NCBI RefSeq assembly: GCF_020193575.1
Contig: NZ_JADYVD010000021.1
Coordinates: 1 to 64,000, forward strand
Direction of reading: 5' to 3'
Source of the DNA: Ensifer sp. IC4062
GTDB taxonomy: Bacteria > Pseudomonadota > Alphaproteobacteria > Rhizobiales > Rhizobiaceae
Length of the DNA stretch: 64,000 bases
The notes beneath the pieces were generated by a model. The model saw only the letters and a list, made by a program, of their open reading frames with translations, searched no databases and was not told the DNA's origin. Below are positions 54,885 through 63,239 of this stretch, one piece after another. Numbering within the stretch: the first letter of the stretch is position 1; each line of letters starts with the position of its first letter. Both the position numbers and the translations under genes were made by a program.

Positions 54885-56161
54885 GCCTCGCGCTTCTTGT
54901 CCTCTTCGCCGTTTTCGTCCTTCTGCTTCTCATCGATGCTCCGATCGTCATCGCGCTCGCGCTGTCATCGGTCGCCTATCTTCTGGTCGGCGATGCGCTA
55001 CCGGTGATGGTGGTGGCGCAGCGCATGGTCGCCGGGATCGACAGTTTCACGCTGCTGGCTATCCCGCTCTTCCTCCTGGCCGGCCTGCTGATGGTCCATG
55101 GCGGCCTTGCGCCACGGATCGTCAATCTCTGCGCGGCCGTCGTCGGGCAGCGCACCGGCGGTCTTGCCATCGTGATGATCGCCGCCTGCATGATGTTCGG
55201 CTCGCTTTCAGGCTCGGGCGTTGCCGACGTGGTGGCGATAGGCTCGATGCTGCTGCCCGCCATGAAGGAGCGCGGCTATGATCCGGGCTTCTCCGCCGCG
55301 GGCCTCGGCTGCGCCGGTTCGCTCGGCACGGTCATCCCGCCTTCCATCGTGCTCATCGTCTACGGCACGGCGACCGGCACGTCCATCGGCCAGCTCTTCA
55401 TCCATTCCATCGGTCCCGGCATCCTGCTTGGCCTTGGTCTGATGCTCGTGGCGTGGTGGATATCGCGCAAGAACGGCTGGAAGGGCGGTGAACCCTTCAG
55501 CTGGGGTCGGCTGGCGGTCGCCCTTCGCGAATCCGTGCTCGCCCTCCTGGCGCCGGTCATCATCGTGGGCGGAATCCGCTTCGGCATCTTCACGCCAACG
55601 GAAGCAGCGGGCATCGGCGTCGCCTATGCGCTGCTGGTGGGAGCGCTGGTCTATCGTCGCCTGTCTTTCGCCAAGGTTTTCGGTCTCCTGCGCGACACGA
55701 CGGAAATGACCGGCTCGATCCTCGTCGTCATCGCCGCTGCCTCCGTGTTCGGCTGGATTTTGACGGTCGAGCAGGTTCCGCAGCTTGTGGTCAACGCCAT
55801 TACCGGCGCGACCGCGAGTGCCACGTTTGCGCTGATGCTGATGATGCTTGCCGTTCTCGTGCTCGGCACGTTCATGGAATCGATCGCCATAATTCTCATC
55901 CTGGCGCCCGTCTTCCTGCCGGTCCTCAGGGCCTTCGAGATCGACCCGGTCTATTTCGGCGTGCTCTTGACCATCAACCTGGCGATTGGCGCCAATACGC
56001 CGCCGCTCGGCATCGACCTGATGGCGGCCTGTCGTACCGGAGGCATACCGATGTCAGCCTCTTTCCGGTACCTGCTGCCGTTCATCGGCATCATGACGTT
56101 CATCATGTTCCTGCTCGTTCTGTTCCCGGGGCTGATGACCGTGATGTCGCTCGGCATGTGA
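54881..56161 (+). CDS. dctM: TRAP transporter large permease (DctM)
   Basis: A 426-residue membrane protein of about twelve spans: FGSLSGSGVADVVAIGSMLLP and TVIPPSIVLIVYG, and AIGANTPPLGIDLM near the C-terminus, all typical of DctM. ATG 54881 overlaps the DctQ stop. It completes a sodium-driven importer. Confidence 0.93.
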   Translation: MSLALLVLFAVFVLLLLIDAPIVIALALSSVAYLLVGDALPVMVVAQRMVAGIDSFTLLAIPLFLLAGLLMVHGGLAPRIVNLCAAVVGQRTGGLAIVMIAACMMFGSLSGSGVADVVAIGSMLLPAMKERGYDPGFSAAGLGCAGSLGTVIPPSIVLIVYGTATGTSIGQLFIHSIGPGILLGLGLMLVAWWISRKNGWKGGEPFSWGRLAVALRESVLALLAPVIIVGGIRFGIFTPTEAAGIGVAYALLVGALVYRRLSFAKVFGLLRDTTEMTGSILVVIAAASVFGWILTVEQVPQLVVNAITGATASATFALMLMMLAVLVLGTFMESIAIILILAPVFLPVLRAFEIDPVYFGVLLTINLAIGANTPPLGIDLMAACRTGGIPMSASFRYLLPFIGIMTFIMFLLVLFPGLMTVMSLGM

Positions 56162-56196
56162 GCCGCTCCATCCCCGATATATCTGAAAGGTGAACC

Positions 56197-57441
56197 ATGT
56201 CGTTCGCACAGAACACTCGTGTCGATGTCGATCGTTTCTGGTCGACCATCGAAAGCTCCGCCGAAATCGGCCAGGGACGGCCGGGCGGCCTTGCCCGGCT
56301 CACCCTGACGGACGAGGATCGCCAGATGCGTGACCTCTTCGTCAACTGGTGCCGGGACGCGGGCCTGAGAGTGGAAATCGATGAACTCGGCAACGTCTTC
56401 GGCCGGCGTGAAGGAAGCGATCCTTCGCTGGCGCCGGTCCTTATCGGCAGTCACCTCGACACGCAGATCAACGGCGGCCGCTTCGACGGCATCGCCGGTG
56501 TCCTTGCGGGGCTGGAGGTGGTTCGCACGCTGAATGATGCCGGCCATGTTACCCGCCGGCCGATCGTCGTCGTCGACTGGACGAACGAGGAGGGTGCGCG
56601 CTTCTCCCCGCCCATGGTGGCGTCCGGCTGTTTCGTCGGGGCCTATGATGCGAATTGGGTGCGCGACCTCGTCGCCGATGACGGTGCGCGCTTCGGCGAC
56701 GAGCTGGCACGCATCGGCTATAACGGCAACAAGCCGTGCCGGGCCGGCGAGATCGACGCCTATTACGAGCTGCACATCGAGCAGGGACCGATCCTCGACC
56801 GGGAAGGCCGCGATGTCGGTGTGGTGACGGGCGGGTATCCAAGCTACGGGATGCGGGTGCGTTTCGAGGGCAAGACGGCGCATACCGGACCGACGCCTAT
56901 GGATCTGCGTCGCAATGCGCTGATCGCCGGCACGCGCTGGCTGACGGCGGTGGACGATATCGGCTGGGATTTTGCCGTGGGGGACGGCAAAGCGACCGGG
57001 GCACGACTGGCGGCATGGCCGAACAAGCCCGGCATCCTCTCGGACACGGCTCAGGCGATCTGCGACGTGCGCCATCCCGATCCCACGACTGCGCAGGTAA
57101 TGGCGGAAAAAATGCGCCGGGCCGTCTTCGAGAGTGCGGCTCGCGCCGGCTGCACGGTGGTGATCGAGGACGAGTGGTTCTGGGGCGGCGACATCTTCGA
57201 CCATGCGATGGTCGATGGTATCAGGGCCGAGGCTGTCCGCATGGGCTATGATTGGCGCGATATCCAGTCCCAGGCCGGCCACGATGCCTATTTCCTCGCG
57301 CGCCACTGCCCGACGGCGATGATCTTCACGCCGTGCAAGGGCGGTATCACCCACAACAACGAGGAGGATTGCGACCGCGACGATCTCGCGCCCGCCCTCA
57401 ATGTCCTTCTGCACGCAGTGGTGGCTCGCGCCGACCGCTAG
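56197..57441 (+). CDS. M20-type amidohydrolase (N-carbamoyl-L-amino acid hydrolase/allantoate amidohydrolase family)
   Basis: A 414-residue zinc-dependent hydrolase. Metal ligands: His86 (GSHLDTQ), Asp97 (RFDGIAG), Glu131-132 (NEEGARF) and His193 (ELHIEQGP); C-terminal THNNEED supplies a further ligand. The dimerisation lid domain (about 210-330, TGPTPMDLRRNALIAG) is present. It removes carbamoyl or ureido groups from amino acid derivatives. It follows the TRAP operon by 35 bases. Confidence 0.9.
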   Translation: MSFAQNTRVDVDRFWSTIESSAEIGQGRPGGLARLTLTDEDRQMRDLFVNWCRDAGLRVEIDELGNVFGRREGSDPSLAPVLIGSHLDTQINGGRFDGIAGVLAGLEVVRTLNDAGHVTRRPIVVVDWTNEEGARFSPPMVASGCFVGAYDANWVRDLVADDGARFGDELARIGYNGNKPCRAGEIDAYYELHIEQGPILDREGRDVGVVTGGYPSYGMRVRFEGKTAHTGPTPMDLRRNALIAGTRWLTAVDDIGWDFAVGDGKATGARLAAWPNKPGILSDTAQAICDVRHPDPTTAQVMAEKMRRAVFESAARAGCTVVIEDEWFWGGDIFDHAMVDGIRAEAVRMGYDWRDIQSQAGHDAYFLARHCPTAMIFTPCKGGITHNNEEDCDRDDLAPALNVLLHAVVARADR

Positions 57442-57512
57442 AGCGGCTCAGCGTATTCAGTGAAATTGTGAACGCTCTGACCTTTGGGAGCCGAGCGCGC
57501 CGAAGGGCGCCC

Positions 57513-58433
57513 TCAATGCATATCGGGATAGAGCGTGCGCAGTTCCTGTATCAGATCGAGGAAATTCCGCTCGGCGGTGGAGTAGGCGCCCTCCGGATGG
57601 GTTACGAGGAATACGTCCGCGCCGAGCGGGTATCCCTTGATCTCCAGCGGCCAGAGAAGGCCCTTCGCCACTTCGTCGTGAACAGCGGTCAAGGGAAGGA
57701 TGCCGATCCCAAGTCCGGCTACGATCATTCGGCGGACTTCCTCGAGATTGGGGCTCTGTCCGCTGATGCGCTCGCCGAGCCCGAGGCTCTGGCTTAGGAC
57801 CGCCATGGGTTCGAGACCCATGCCTTCGGTCGCGCAGGTGAAGGAGACGAAGGACTCCTGTCGCAGCTCCCGCTTTTCCACCTCCTTGCGGCCGAAGAAG
57901 GGATGCTCCGCACCGCAATAGACGCTGAATTCCTCGCGGAACATAAGCTCGCAGTTCAGGCTGAAGACGGGACGGGACAGCAGGCAGAAGCCGATGCCGC
58001 CTTTTTCCGCCTGTATGCGCTTGATCGTGTCCTGGCTGTTCTGCACCTCGACCACCCAGGTCACGGAGGGATGGCGCTGATGATAGAGCCGCAGGGCCTC
58101 GTTGATGAGCGGTGATTCGAGATTGGAGATGATCTGGATGCGAACTTCGCCGAACTCCTCGACGATCCGCTCCTGTGTGAGCTGGCCGATGCGCTCGACC
58201 GAGCGAAAGATCTCGTCGCATTCCTCATAAATCTTCTGCCCGCGCGCCGTGAGTTCGAACCTTCGGCTGTCACGCAGGACGAGTTGGCATCCCAGTTGCT
58301 CCTCCAGACGCTGGAGCGCTTGGCTGACCGATGGCTGACTCATGCTGAGCCGGGCGGCGGCGCGCGTCAGGCTTCGTTCTTCGGCGATCATGAAGAACGA
58401 TCGCAGCAGATTGAGATTGATATCCGTCATCAT
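57513..58433 (-). CDS. LysR family transcriptional regulator
   Basis: A 306-residue LTTR: winged helix (FFMIAEERSLTRAAARLSMSQPSVSQALQRLEEQLG) and effector-binding domain. Convergent with the amidohydrolase gene (72 bases apart), it probably controls the RidA-TRAP-hydrolase operon. ATG 58433 is preceded by a weak site. Confidence 0.92.
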   Translation of the reverse strand: MMTDINLNLLRSFFMIAEERSLTRAAARLSMSQPSVSQALQRLEEQLGCQLVLRDSRRFELTARGQKIYEECDEIFRSVERIGQLTQERIVEEFGEVRIQIISNLESPLINEALRLYHQRHPSVTWVVEVQNSQDTIKRIQAEKGGIGFCLLSRPVFSLNCELMFREEFSVYCGAEHPFFGRKEVEKRELRQESFVSFTCATEGMGLEPMAVLSQSLGLGERISGQSPNLEEVRRMIVAGLGIGILPLTAVHDEVAKGLLWPLEIKGYPLGADVFLVTHPEGAYSTAERNFLDLIQELRTLYPDMH

Positions 58434-59312
58434 AGTGCGAGTTTATCTGGCTAGAGGAAAATCACAAATCGGAGCCCTCCTATTCCGGAGGAGCGAAAGC
58501 GGGCAAGGCGCGGCGATTTCTACCGGCTTTCGCCTTTTTTACGTGCCGACGATTGGGACGCCGTTGCCTACTGGCGGCCGTGGCCGGAGAACTTTTGGCG
58601 CTCGCGAATGTAAGCGATGTCGGCCGCTTCGAGGCCCTTGCATTCCTCTTCGGATTTGATCAGGGCGGCATCGCCGCACGGCGCAGAACGTCGCACCGCA
58701 GGCACGCGTGCTCGTGAAATTCGCATGGATTCAGAAAGGTGAGGTCGTGAACAGCGCGGTTGGGGTCTGTAACCGCGTCCGCGCTTCTGCCGAGCCAAGA
58801 AAAGGAAGTGACCGATCGCTTGACGCTCATCCTTAAACAGATCAATGCGCTCTTGGCCGCTACTGCCGATACGGCCCCAGCGACGGACGAGCGCGGAGCC
58901 GCCGAAAAGATCCGGTTCGATCGACTGAGGACGCGCCGGAGATTGCTCCGCTCGTTCCCTCTGATCCCATCGTGGAAGGGCCAGCGAGTGCCGATTCCGG
59001 AGAGAAGCACGAGCCCGTAAGGACACATCTGCCGACCCAGGCAACTCAGCGATAGCCTCCGCCCGGATACTAACCGCCATCAGGTCGACTGATGGCGCTG
59101 GCAGGGGCCGTGTCCGCTGACGGTATCTTGGCCTGGCAATTTCACGAGAATTCTCGTTGTAGCGAACCAATTGCTGGTTCGATGACGCCACCGCGATCAG
59201 AAAGACGTCGCTGTAGGCTCCTTATCGGCGGTGTCAAATTTCCGCACTCAATGCAGCAGTTGCTTTCATATCGTAGAACCTGATATGAAGCGCAGGAAAG
59301 CGTGGGGATGAT
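58434..59312. other. 880-base region with no clear gene
   Basis: Open frames on both strands (for example 58760-59020 plus and 58568-59191 minus) lack recognisable products and start signals. A possible stem with 8-base arms GCGAAAGC (58493-58500) and GCTTTCGC (58526-58533) is followed by CTTTTTT and could be a terminator on the plus strand. The upstream operator of the ArsR-like gene lies at the right end. Confidence 0.5.
59265..59289. promoter_or_regulatory. operator TTCATAT-N11-ATATGAA before the ArsR-like gene
   Basis: Perfect inverted arms TTCATAT (59265-59271) and ATATGAA (59283-59289) 24 bases before the regulator start. The same arms recur upstream of the GH51 gene at 60275-60301, so the regulator probably controls both and itself. 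Confidence 0.65.
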
Positions 59313-60236
59313 ATGACTGGTAAAGTACTCGTGATTGATCCGATCGAGCGGCAAGACCTCATCAAAGGCCTCGCAAGCGACGTTCGCGTGATGATGTTGA
59401 AGTTGCTTCGATCGAGCGGTCCGAAAAACGTGAACGAGATCGCGGAGGAACTAAGTCTTCCCCAGTCAACGGCGTCGATCAACCTGAAGGTGCTCGAGGA
59501 TTGCGGACTAATCTATACTGAGGGGCAGCGGGCCAAAAAGGGCAGCCAGAAAGTCTGTTATTCGGCTTTCCAGGAAATTCTCATTTCGTTTTCCGAGCCA
59601 GTGGTTGATCGATTAGCGGACGCGATAGAAGTTTCCATGCCGCTTGGTCTGTATACCCAGTTTGAAGTCACGGGCCCGTGTGGGATGTGCTCCAAGGATG
59701 GTGTCATCGGCCTTCTCGACGTACCAGACACCTTCCTCGATCCGGACCGTATGAAAGCGGGGCTTCTGTGGTTCAACACGGGGTTCGTAGAATATCAGTT
59801 CCCCAACAACACCCTGCTCAAGAAGGCGAAACCTAAGGCGATCGAATTCTCGATGGAACTGAGTTCTGAAGTGCCGGGGACGTCGGCAAACTGGCCATCC
59901 GACATATTTCTGCAGGTCAACGGAATCGAAATCGGCACTTGGACGTCGCCTGGCGATTATGGGGACAAAAGGGGTACTTTCACGCCGGACTGGTGGAAGC
60001 TCGCGGGTTCACAGTATGGCAAGCTCAAGAACTGGCGCATCAACGAGCAGGGAAGTTTCGTCGATGGAGTGAAGATATCAAACATCAACCTCGACGAACT
60101 CGGTCTGGACAAGCATCGTTCAATCCGGTTGCGGGTTGGCGTCAAGGATGGGGCCGAGCATCCCGGCGGGATCAACATTTTCGGCAGCGGCTTCGGCAAT
60201 TACGACCAGGATATCGTGCTCCGAATTCAAGTTTGA
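59313..60236 (+). CDS. ArsR-like transcriptional regulator with C-terminal ligand-type domain
   Basis: A 307-residue regulator. An ArsR-type winged helix occupies about 15-95 (LASDVRVMMLKLLRSSGPKNVNEIAEELSLPQSTASINLKVLEDCGLI), followed by a 200-residue C-terminal domain rich in beta strands (GPCGMCS, TSANWPSDIFLQVNGIEIGTWTSPGDYG, HPGGINIFGSGFGNYDQDIV) that resembles carbohydrate-binding jelly-roll domains. It presumably binds an arabinoside or sugar and controls the arabinofuranosidase-transport operon. Confidence 0.85.
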   Translation: MTGKVLVIDPIERQDLIKGLASDVRVMMLKLLRSSGPKNVNEIAEELSLPQSTASINLKVLEDCGLIYTEGQRAKKGSQKVCYSAFQEILISFSEPVVDRLADAIEVSMPLGLYTQFEVTGPCGMCSKDGVIGLLDVPDTFLDPDRMKAGLLWFNTGFVEYQFPNNTLLKKAKPKAIEFSMELSSEVPGTSANWPSDIFLQVNGIEIGTWTSPGDYGDKRGTFTPDWWKLAGSQYGKLKNWRINEQGSFVDGVKISNINLDELGLDKHRSIRLRVGVKDGAEHPGGINIFGSGFGNYDQDIVLRIQV

Positions 60237-60274
60237 AAAGTCATACTTTCGCTTGACGCGACCTCTAATTCGGC

Positions 60275-60301
60275 TTCATATACCAACAAATTGGATATGA
60301 A
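60275..60301. promoter_or_regulatory. operator TTCATAT-N13-ATATGAA before the arabinofuranosidase gene
   Basis: Arms TTCATAT (60275-60281) and ATATGAA (60295-60301) repeat those before the regulator, with 13 instead of 11 bases between, 38 bases before the TTG start. Confidence 0.65.
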
Positions 60302-60338
60302 CCGAAAACTTGGATATTGAATTCGAGGGGAGAGAGTT

Positions 60339-61847
60339 TTGGAGGCTCGGGTCACCGCGCATTCGCGCTATACAATCGCTGATATAGATAAGCGGCTATA
60401 CGGATCATTCCTGGAGCACTTGGGTAGGGCTGTCTATACAGGCATTTACGAACCCGGCCATCCGACGGCGCTCCCCAACGGAATGCGCAAGGACGTAATC
60501 GATCTCGTGCGGGAACTCGATACGCCGATTTGCCGCTATCCAGGTGGCAATTTCGTGTCGGCCTACAATTGGGAAGACGGCATTGGGCCGAAAGAGGGCC
60601 GTCCGACCCGCCTTGATCTCGCATGGCGCACCTCGGAATCTAACCAGGTCGGTATCCATGAGTTCGCCGAATGGGCTGAGGCTGCTGGCACAGAGATGAT
60701 GCTGGCGGTCAATCTGGGCTCGCGCGGCCTGGACGCCGCAAGGAACTTCGTCGAGTACGTGAACCATCCGGGCGGCAGTCAGTGGTCGGACCTACGCCGC
60801 CAGAACGGGCGCGCGGAGCCTTGGAATGTCAAGCTGTGGTGCCTTGGCAACGAAATGGATGGGCCCTGGCAGGTGGGTCACAAAAGCGCCGCCGAGTACG
60901 GCCACCTCGCAAACGAGACCGCGAAGGCCATCCGAGCCTTCGACGACAAGCTTGAACTTGTCGTCTGCGGATCATCCCACTCCGATATGGCGACCTATCC
61001 TCGGTGGGAGGCAATGGTCCTCGACGCGACATACGACCAGGTCGACTACATCTCACTTCACATGTATTTCGAGAACTACGAGAAGAGAACTTCAGAGTTT
61101 CTCGCTCTTCCGGAAAAGCTCGATCGCTACATCGGCACCGTCAGTGGTGTTATCGATTTTGTGAAGGGCAGCAAACGATCCAAGCGAGACGTCAAGATTT
61201 CCTTCGACGAATGGAACGTCTGGTATCACGAGCGCAAGAACGACGCTAAGCGGATGCGAGAATGGAATTGGCCTCATGCGCCGGTTCTCCTGGAAGACAT
61301 ATATAACTTCGAGGATGTGCTCCAGGTCGGGTGCATCATCAACACCTTCATCCGCCGCTCGGACGTCGTGCGAGTCGCCTGCATAGCGCAGTTGGTCAAT
61401 GTGATCGCGCCGATCATGACCGAGCCAGGCGGTAGTTCCTGGCGTCAGACGATCTACCATCCCTTCCATCTGGCATCTCGCTACGGTCGAGGCACCGCTC
61501 TACAACTCGACGTCGACTGTGCGACTTATGTCTCCAACGTGTCCGAAGCTGTGTCCTATCTCGATATCGCCGGCGTTCATGACGGCGACGCGGGCACTCT
61601 CACCTTCTTTGCGGTCAATCGCCACTCGTCCGAATCGGCAAGCATCAAGCTCGCCGTGGAGCGCTTCGGAACCATCAGGGGCGTCGAGCACACCCTGATC
61701 AAGCACGACGATCTCGAGGCCCGGAATACCAAGGACAATCCGGACAATGTCTCGCCGCGCAAGACGTCCGATGCGGTCATGGACGGCAACAGTGTGAGTG
61801 TTTCCGTTCCGCCATACTCATATTCGATGATCAGAATTCAACTTTAA
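60339..61847 (+). CDS. alpha-L-arabinofuranosidase, GH51
   Basis: A 502-residue retaining glycosidase of family GH51: N-terminal YGSFLEHLGRAVYTGIYEPGH, acid/base Glu172 in CLGNEMDGPW, nucleophile Glu291 in FDEWNVWY, and a C-terminal beta-sandwich. It has no signal peptide, so acts on imported arabino-oligosaccharides. The start is TTG 60339 with GGGGAG 6 bases upstream. It is the first gene of the sugar operon. Confidence 0.95.
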   Translation: MEARVTAHSRYTIADIDKRLYGSFLEHLGRAVYTGIYEPGHPTALPNGMRKDVIDLVRELDTPICRYPGGNFVSAYNWEDGIGPKEGRPTRLDLAWRTSESNQVGIHEFAEWAEAAGTEMMLAVNLGSRGLDAARNFVEYVNHPGGSQWSDLRRQNGRAEPWNVKLWCLGNEMDGPWQVGHKSAAEYGHLANETAKAIRAFDDKLELVVCGSSHSDMATYPRWEAMVLDATYDQVDYISLHMYFENYEKRTSEFLALPEKLDRYIGTVSGVIDFVKGSKRSKRDVKISFDEWNVWYHERKNDAKRMREWNWPHAPVLLEDIYNFEDVLQVGCIINTFIRRSDVVRVACIAQLVNVIAPIMTEPGGSSWRQTIYHPFHLASRYGRGTALQLDVDCATYVSNVSEAVSYLDIAGVHDGDAGTLTFFAVNRHSSESASIKLAVERFGTIRGVEHTLIKHDDLEARNTKDNPDNVSPRKTSDAVMDGNSVSVSVPPYSYSMIRIQL

Positions 61848-61894
61848 GATCAATCGGTAGCGACAACACGCTGCTTGTCTGGGAGGAAAGTGAC

Positions 61895-63169
61895 ATGCCG
61901 AATTGGTTTAAACTTACGAAGGCAGTGCTTTTGGCGGGAGGTCTCATGACCACCGTCGCCCACGCCGAGGAAACCGTCACATGGTGGGACTTCTTCGGCG
62001 GCGGTGACGGCGTTCGCATGAAACAAATGGTCGCCGATTTCAACGAGGCCCACAAGGGCGAGATAAAGATCGATGCGACCACGCTGGAATGGGGAACGCC
62101 ATTTTACTCCAAGGTCCAAACCTCTACGGCGGTTGGCGAAGCCCCTGATATCATGACGTATCACGCCAGCCGCATCCCGCTGGCGGTGAAGCAGGGCATT
62201 CTGCAGGAAATCACCACCGACGACTGGAAGACGATGGGCCTCGGACAATCTGACTACGCCCCCGCGACTTGGGAGGCTGTGAGCATCGACGGCAAACAGT
62301 ATGCGGTGCCGCTCGATACGCACCCAATCGTCCTTTATTATAACAAGGACCTGCTCAAGAAAGCCGGAGTTCTCGGCGACGACGGCAAGCCGAAGGGCAT
62401 GGACTCGCGTGAGAACTTCACCGCGACGCTGAAGGCCTTGAAGGCCGCGGGGGTCAAGTTCCCGCTTGGCTCGGTGACTGCGGACGGCAACTTCATGTTC
62501 CGCACCGTCTATTCCTTCATGGGCCAGCAGGATGGTGAGCTCATGACGGACGGTGAGTTTCTTGCTGGCGACAGCGCAAAGAAGCTCGAAAACTCTCTTG
62601 CCGTTCTGTCCGAATGGACGAAGGAAGGGCTTCAATCCACCTATACGGACTACCCTGCGACCGTGGCGCTCTTCACATCGGGTGAAGCTGCGATGATGAT
62701 CAACGGGGTTTGGGAAGTCCCAACGATGACGGACCTGAAGAAGAACGGCAAGCTCTTCGAATGGGGAGCCGTCGAACTGCCTGTAATCTTCAATCATCCC
62801 TCCACCTATGCCGACAGTCACACCTTCGCGCTCCCTGCGAACAAGGGCAAGGACATGAGTCCCGAGAAGCGCGCCGCGGTCCTCGAGGTCATGAGCTGGA
62901 TGTCGAAGAATTCCTTGTTCTGGGCGACCGCGGGGCATATCCCCGCATATGGTCCCGTCACGAACTCGGCCGAGTACAAGGCGATGGAGCCGAACCACAC
63001 ATACTCTTCGGTGACCGCTAACATGATCTTCGATCCCAAGACTCCGCTGGCGGGTATCGCTGGGCCAATTTTTGACGTGATGTCGAATTTCTTCGTGCCG
63101 ACGCTCAATGGTGAAATGGAGCCCGCGAAAGCGGTCGAGGAGATCAAGACCGGTTTGGCCGACCTTTGA
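61895..63169 (+). CDS. ABC sugar transporter substrate-binding protein (family 1)
   Basis: A 424-residue extracellular solute-binding protein with a signal peptide (KLTKAVLLAGGLMTTVAHA, cut before EETV), then TVTWWDFFGGGDGVRMKQMV, VGEAPDIMTYHASR, VPLDTHPIVLYYNKDLL. GGGAGG precedes ATG 61895. It likely binds arabinosides for the GH51 enzyme. A stem-loop follows. Confidence 0.92.
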   Translation: MPNWFKLTKAVLLAGGLMTTVAHAEETVTWWDFFGGGDGVRMKQMVADFNEAHKGEIKIDATTLEWGTPFYSKVQTSTAVGEAPDIMTYHASRIPLAVKQGILQEITTDDWKTMGLGQSDYAPATWEAVSIDGKQYAVPLDTHPIVLYYNKDLLKKAGVLGDDGKPKGMDSRENFTATLKALKAAGVKFPLGSVTADGNFMFRTVYSFMGQQDGELMTDGEFLAGDSAKKLENSLAVLSEWTKEGLQSTYTDYPATVALFTSGEAAMMINGVWEVPTMTDLKKNGKLFEWGAVELPVIFNHPSTYADSHTFALPANKGKDMSPEKRAAVLEVMSWMSKNSLFWATAGHIPAYGPVTNSAEYKAMEPNHTYSSVTANMIFDPKTPLAGIAGPIFDVMSNFFVPTLNGEMEPAKAVEEIKTGLADL

Positions 63170-63177
63170 CGACCCGA

Positions 63178-63207
63178 GGCCCAGGCAAACAATCGTTCGC
63201 CTGGGCC
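63178..63207 (+). terminator. intercistronic stem-loop after the sugar-binding-protein gene
   Basis: GGCCCAGGC (63178-63186) pairs perfectly with GCCTGGGCC (63199-63207) over a 12-base loop, 8 bases after the binding-protein stop; outer bases extend the stem. No U-run. Confidence 0.6.
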
Positions 63208-63239
63208 ATCCTCGTCTGAAAGGTAAGTGGAGCGGGAGG

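Noticed and set aside
55951..57414. Long minus frame (487 codons) opposite the M20 hydrolase
   Set aside because: Antisense shadow; real metal ligands and domain order are on the plus strand.
58568..59191. Minus-strand frame of 207 codons with an ending that looks protein-like (SEEECKGLEAADIAYIRERQ)
   Set aside because: Only the last 30 residues look real, no start or family is recognised; not supported as a gene.
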